Origin: Hyphomonadaceae bacterium
GTDB lineage: Bacteria > Pseudomonadota > Alphaproteobacteria > Caulobacterales > Aquidulcibacteraceae
Assembly: GCA_023384105.1 (NCBI GenBank)
Contig: JAHDXR010000006.1
Location: forward strand, 62,001-126,000
Length of the DNA stretch: 64,000 nucleotides
Direction: 5' to 3'
Part shown: piece by piece, positions 61,653 through 64,000 of the stretch
Layout: the number at the start of each line of letters is the position of its first letter
Numbering within the stretch: position 1 is the stretch's first letter
Position numbers and translations under genes: made by a program
Notes under the pieces: generated by a model
The model's database searches: none
What the model was told of the DNA's origin: nothing
The model's input: the letters and a program-made list of their open reading frames with translations, nothing else

Positions 61653-62795
61653 TCAAGGGCCGAACAGGGTCAGGCGCAAGCCTTCCCAGGCGCGGGAAAA
61701 CCAGTTGGCGCGGCCAATTCTGCGCCCCGCGGCCAGCGGAAATTCCTGGGTCTCGAAGCCCGGCCCTTCGACGACGAGGCGCGCCACGACATCGCCCTCG
61801 CGCAGCGGCGGGCGCAGCGGACCGTCATAGACGATGCGCGCGCTCAGCCCGGTCTGCACGCCGCGCGGGCCGCCGATGATGATGTCGCTCTGCGCCACCA
61901 GCGGCACGGCGCGACGCGAGCCGAGCCAGACCTGGGCCTCGCCGACCTGCTCGCCCGCGGCGGCCAGCCGGCTGATCGAGAAGTCGTGGAACGCCGCGCG
62001 CATAAGGCGCAGGCCCTCGCTGCGGCGCTCCGCCATGGTGCGCATGCCGTTGAACACGACGATACGGCGCTGACCGTTGAGCAGCGCCGAGCCGATCAGG
62101 CCGTAGCCGGAGGCGTCGGTGTGGCCGGTCTTGACGCCGTCCGCGCCGGTGAAGGCGCCGAGCAGCGGGTTGCGGTTCTGCTGAGTGCGCCGGTTGTAGG
62201 TGAAATCGCGCTCGGAATAGATTCGGTAGATTTCGGGATAGGCGTTGATCAGGTGGCGCGCGAGGCGCGCGAGATCGGCCGAGCTGATGACGTGATCGGG
62301 ATCGGGCAGGCCGGTGCTGTTGCGGAAGCGGGCGCTCTGCAGCCCCAGCGCCTGGGCGCGGCGGTTCATCTCCGAGACGAACGCTTCCTCGGAGCCGAAC
62401 ATGCCTTCGGCCAGCACGATGCATGCGTCGTTGGCGGAAACGATGATCGCGCCGCGCAGCAGATCGCGCACGCTGACGGTGGAGTTGATCTCCAGGAACA
62501 TGTGCGAGCCGTCGGACATGGCGCCGTGGCGCCAGGCGCGCTCGCTGACCGTGAACTGAGTGTCGAGCGTGATGCGGCCCGCTTCAAGCGCCTCGGCGAC
62601 GAGCAGCACCGTCATGATCTTCGACATCGACGCCGGCGGCATCGGCGTCTGGCAGTCGTTGCAGTAGAGGATGGCGCCGGAGGCGGCGTCCATGATGGCG
62701 ACATGCTGGGCCGGCGTGGTGAAAGCGCCCTGCTGCGCATGCGCGAGCGGCGCCGAAAGCAGCGCCGCGGCAAGGCTCAGTGCGGCAAGTCGCAA
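61653..62795 (-). CDS. D-alanyl-D-alanine carboxypeptidase (penicillin-binding protein 5/6 type)
   Basis: 380-residue secreted/periplasmic serine DD-carboxypeptidase trimming peptidoglycan pentapeptides. Signal peptide MRLAALSLAAALLSAPLAHA; catalytic SxxK Ser56-Lys59 (PASMSKIM), SxN as SAND, and KTG in DGVKTGHT; a C-terminal PBP5-type beta domain ends near residue 375. Start is a guess: TTG 62795 has GGTGGAG 6 bases upstream and begins the signal peptide; GTG 62807 and TTG 62864 are in frame. Sits between rlpA and tmk, both likely in the same operon. Confidence 0.93.
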   Translation of the reverse strand: MRLAALSLAAALLSAPLAHAQQGAFTTPAQHVAIMDAASGAILYCNDCQTPMPPASMSKIMTVLLVAEALEAGRITLDTQFTVSERAWRHGAMSDGSHMFLEINSTVSVRDLLRGAIIVSANDACIVLAEGMFGSEEAFVSEMNRRAQALGLQSARFRNSTGLPDPDHVISSADLARLARHLINAYPEIYRIYSERDFTYNRRTQQNRNPLLGAFTGADGVKTGHTDASGYGLIGSALLNGQRRIVVFNGMRTMAERRSEGLRLMRAAFHDFSISRLAAAGEQVGEAQVWLGSRRAVPLVAQSDIIIGGPRGVQTGLSARIVYDGPLRPPLREGDVVARLVVEGPGFETQEFPLAAGRRIGRANWFSRAWEGLRLTLFGP

Positions 62796-62876
62796 AATTT
62801 TCTCCACCGAATCGCGTGTCGTTCGCCCATCTTCAAACAAACCGGGTGGGCGGCTTTGCGTCAATAAACCGGCGGA

Positions 62877-63968
62877 TCAGCGCGCCGCGACGACAGACTC
62901 GGCAAAACCGAGCGCCGCCAGCTGCGCGCGCGCCGCTTCGGCCTGTTCGCGGCTGCCCCACGGGCCGACGCGCACACGGAACAATTCCGCGCCAGAGGCC
63001 GTGGTGCGCACGTCGACTTCGACGGGGCCGGCGGCGGCGGCCTGCTCGCGCACGCGATGAACGTTGCCGAGATCGGAAAACGCGCCGACCTGGACGACGA
63101 AGCCGCCAGCGGCCGGCGCCGCGCGGGGGACGAAGCGCTGCGGTTCGCCAAGCGGGGCGCCGAGCATCCGGCTCTCCCCTGCCGGGGCGTCTGCGTAGGC
63201 GGCGGAGGCGGGGAGGAGGGACATCGGCCCCTCTTCCGCCTCACGGCGCGCCTGGGGCGCTTGAGGCGCGGTCTGCGCGGCGTCGGCGGCGACGCGGCGG
63301 GGCGCCGGGCCGAGATAGCGGACGTGCACGCGCGCCTGCCCCTGCCGCTCGAAACCCAGCACTTCGGCGCTGCGGCGCGACAGGTCGATCAGGCGTTCGC
63401 CGACGAACGGGCCGCGGTCGTTCACGCGGACGATGATTTCACGGCCGTTCTCGAGATTGGTGACCTGGACCAGGCTCGGGATCGGCAGCGTCGGGTGCGC
63501 CGCCGTCAGGGCCTCCTGGTCGAACGCCTCGCCGCTGGCGGTGGCCTGGCCGTGGAAGGTCGGGCCGTACCAGGAGGCGATTCCGGTCTCGGAATAGCCC
63601 GGTTCGGGGGTAGGCACGTACCAGCGGCCGTTGGCCTCGTAAGGCGGCCCTACCCGCTCCTGCTCCAGCCAGCCCGGACGGGCGCTCGCCTGCTCGGCCG
63701 GCGGCGCGGGACGTTCCGCGGCGGCGGCGGCGCCGGCGCGATTGCGGCGGATGTCGATGGCCGCGCCCTGGGCGGCCGGCGCGACAGCGCCGTAGCCGTA
63801 GGAGTTGTCGCCGCCGCCGGCGAGGCCCGCGCCCACGGAGGCCATCTGCACCGCCTCGCCGTCGTTCTGGCCGGCATAGGTGATAGGCGCCTGGGCGTGG
63901 GCGGGCGCCCAAAGCGCCAGAGCGCCGAGGCCGATCAGGGCGAAGTGAGAGAGCTGACGGATGGTCAT
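62877..63968 (-). CDS. rlpA: RlpA-like septal-ring lytic transglycosylase with SPOR domain
   Basis: 363 residues: signal peptide (MTIRQLSHFALIGLGALALWAPAHA), a Gly/Ala-rich unstructured part to about residue 115, a double-psi beta-barrel at about 128-215 (GIASWYGPTFHGQATASGEAFD; RVNDRGPFVGERLIDLSRRSA), an Ala/Pro linker, and a C-terminal SPOR domain (about 288-363, GGFVVQVGAFSDLGNV) that binds denuded septal glycan. The lipobox Cys of classical RlpA is not visible at the signal cleavage site, so it may be soluble rather than a lipoprotein. 32 bases of upstream sequence remain in the window. Confidence 0.93.
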   Translation of the reverse strand: MTIRQLSHFALIGLGALALWAPAHAQAPITYAGQNDGEAVQMASVGAGLAGGGDNSYGYGAVAPAAQGAAIDIRRNRAGAAAAAERPAPPAEQASARPGWLEQERVGPPYEANGRWYVPTPEPGYSETGIASWYGPTFHGQATASGEAFDQEALTAAHPTLPIPSLVQVTNLENGREIIVRVNDRGPFVGERLIDLSRRSAEVLGFERQGQARVHVRYLGPAPRRVAADAAQTAPQAPQARREAEEGPMSLLPASAAYADAPAGESRMLGAPLGEPQRFVPRAAPAAGGFVVQVGAFSDLGNVHRVREQAAAAGPVEVDVRTTASGAELFRVRVGPWGSREQAEAARAQLAALGFAESVVAAR

Positions 63969-64000
63969 GCGCCCCTCTTAACCGCGACGCCGTTGAAGCC

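Overview
The window is a gene-dense, very GC-rich stretch (60 protein-coding loci, no rRNA, tRNA or CRISPR seen) of an alphaproteobacterial chromosome, most likely Caulobacterales/Hyphomonadaceae-like. Evidence: the direct-repeat SOS box GTTC-N7-GTTC in front of lexA, LpxI instead of LpxH, a fused ispDF, a lipoyl domain on the E1-beta subunit of pyruvate dehydrogenase, and the order ntrB-ntrC-ntrY-ntrX-hfq-hflX. The genes are core housekeeping ones; species cannot be named from the sequence alone.

Layout. 1-3.5 kb: end of lpxD, then fabZ-lpxA-lpxI-lpxB (lipid A, every junction overlapping). 3.5-9.1 kb: gltA and gltX on the minus strand, comEC, lexA. 9.1-15.7 kb, minus strand: ppiD-trpE, a small toxin-antitoxin pair whose toxin is frameshifted, then trpG-trpD-trpC. 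15.8-26.8 kb: tpiA, secG, pyrG, envelope/unknown genes (TPR, TerB-like, GIN-domain, lipid kinase, phosphoesterase), DUF3775 and CBS genes, rpmF, eno. 28.3-41.5 kb: ftsB, pdhA, pdhB, pdhC and lpdA with unrelated small genes between them, then an acyl-ACP synthetase, lipA and a RatA-like gene: pyruvate dehydrogenase plus the synthase of its lipoyl cofactor. 41.5-46 kb: pncC, a fused MFS/spermidine-synthase-like gene, ispDF. 46-54.8 kb: both nitrogen-type two-component systems, a D-amino-acid transaminase, hfq and hflX. 54.9-64 kb: an Mpl/MurC-type ligase, an LD-carboxypeptidase, mazG, an MBL hydrolase, tatD, holB, tmk, a D,D-carboxypeptidase and rlpA (cell wall turnover and DNA precursor genes).

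The most unusual layer is not genic. At least five families of palindromic repeats are scattered through the window. One composite family (called A here) lies between genes, twice provides the Shine-Dalgarno sequence of the next gene, and is also present inside the coding sequences of pdhB and pdhC, where the same DNA element is translated in two different reading frames as interdomain linker. A second family (B, nested inverted repeats of about 105 bp) has three full copies and one half copy; a small GIY-YIG nuclease gene sits exactly between a full and a half copy, which suggests (inference) a nuclease-palindrome partnership like that of RAYT transposases and REP sequences.

Other points: NtrC and NtrX both lack the GAFTGA loop needed to contact sigma-54; the ParE-type toxin is broken by an apparent one-base loss in an A run; and a terminator-bearing intergenic transcript upstream of ftsB may be a small RNA. 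Several promoters fit TTGSCS-N17-TATNNN.
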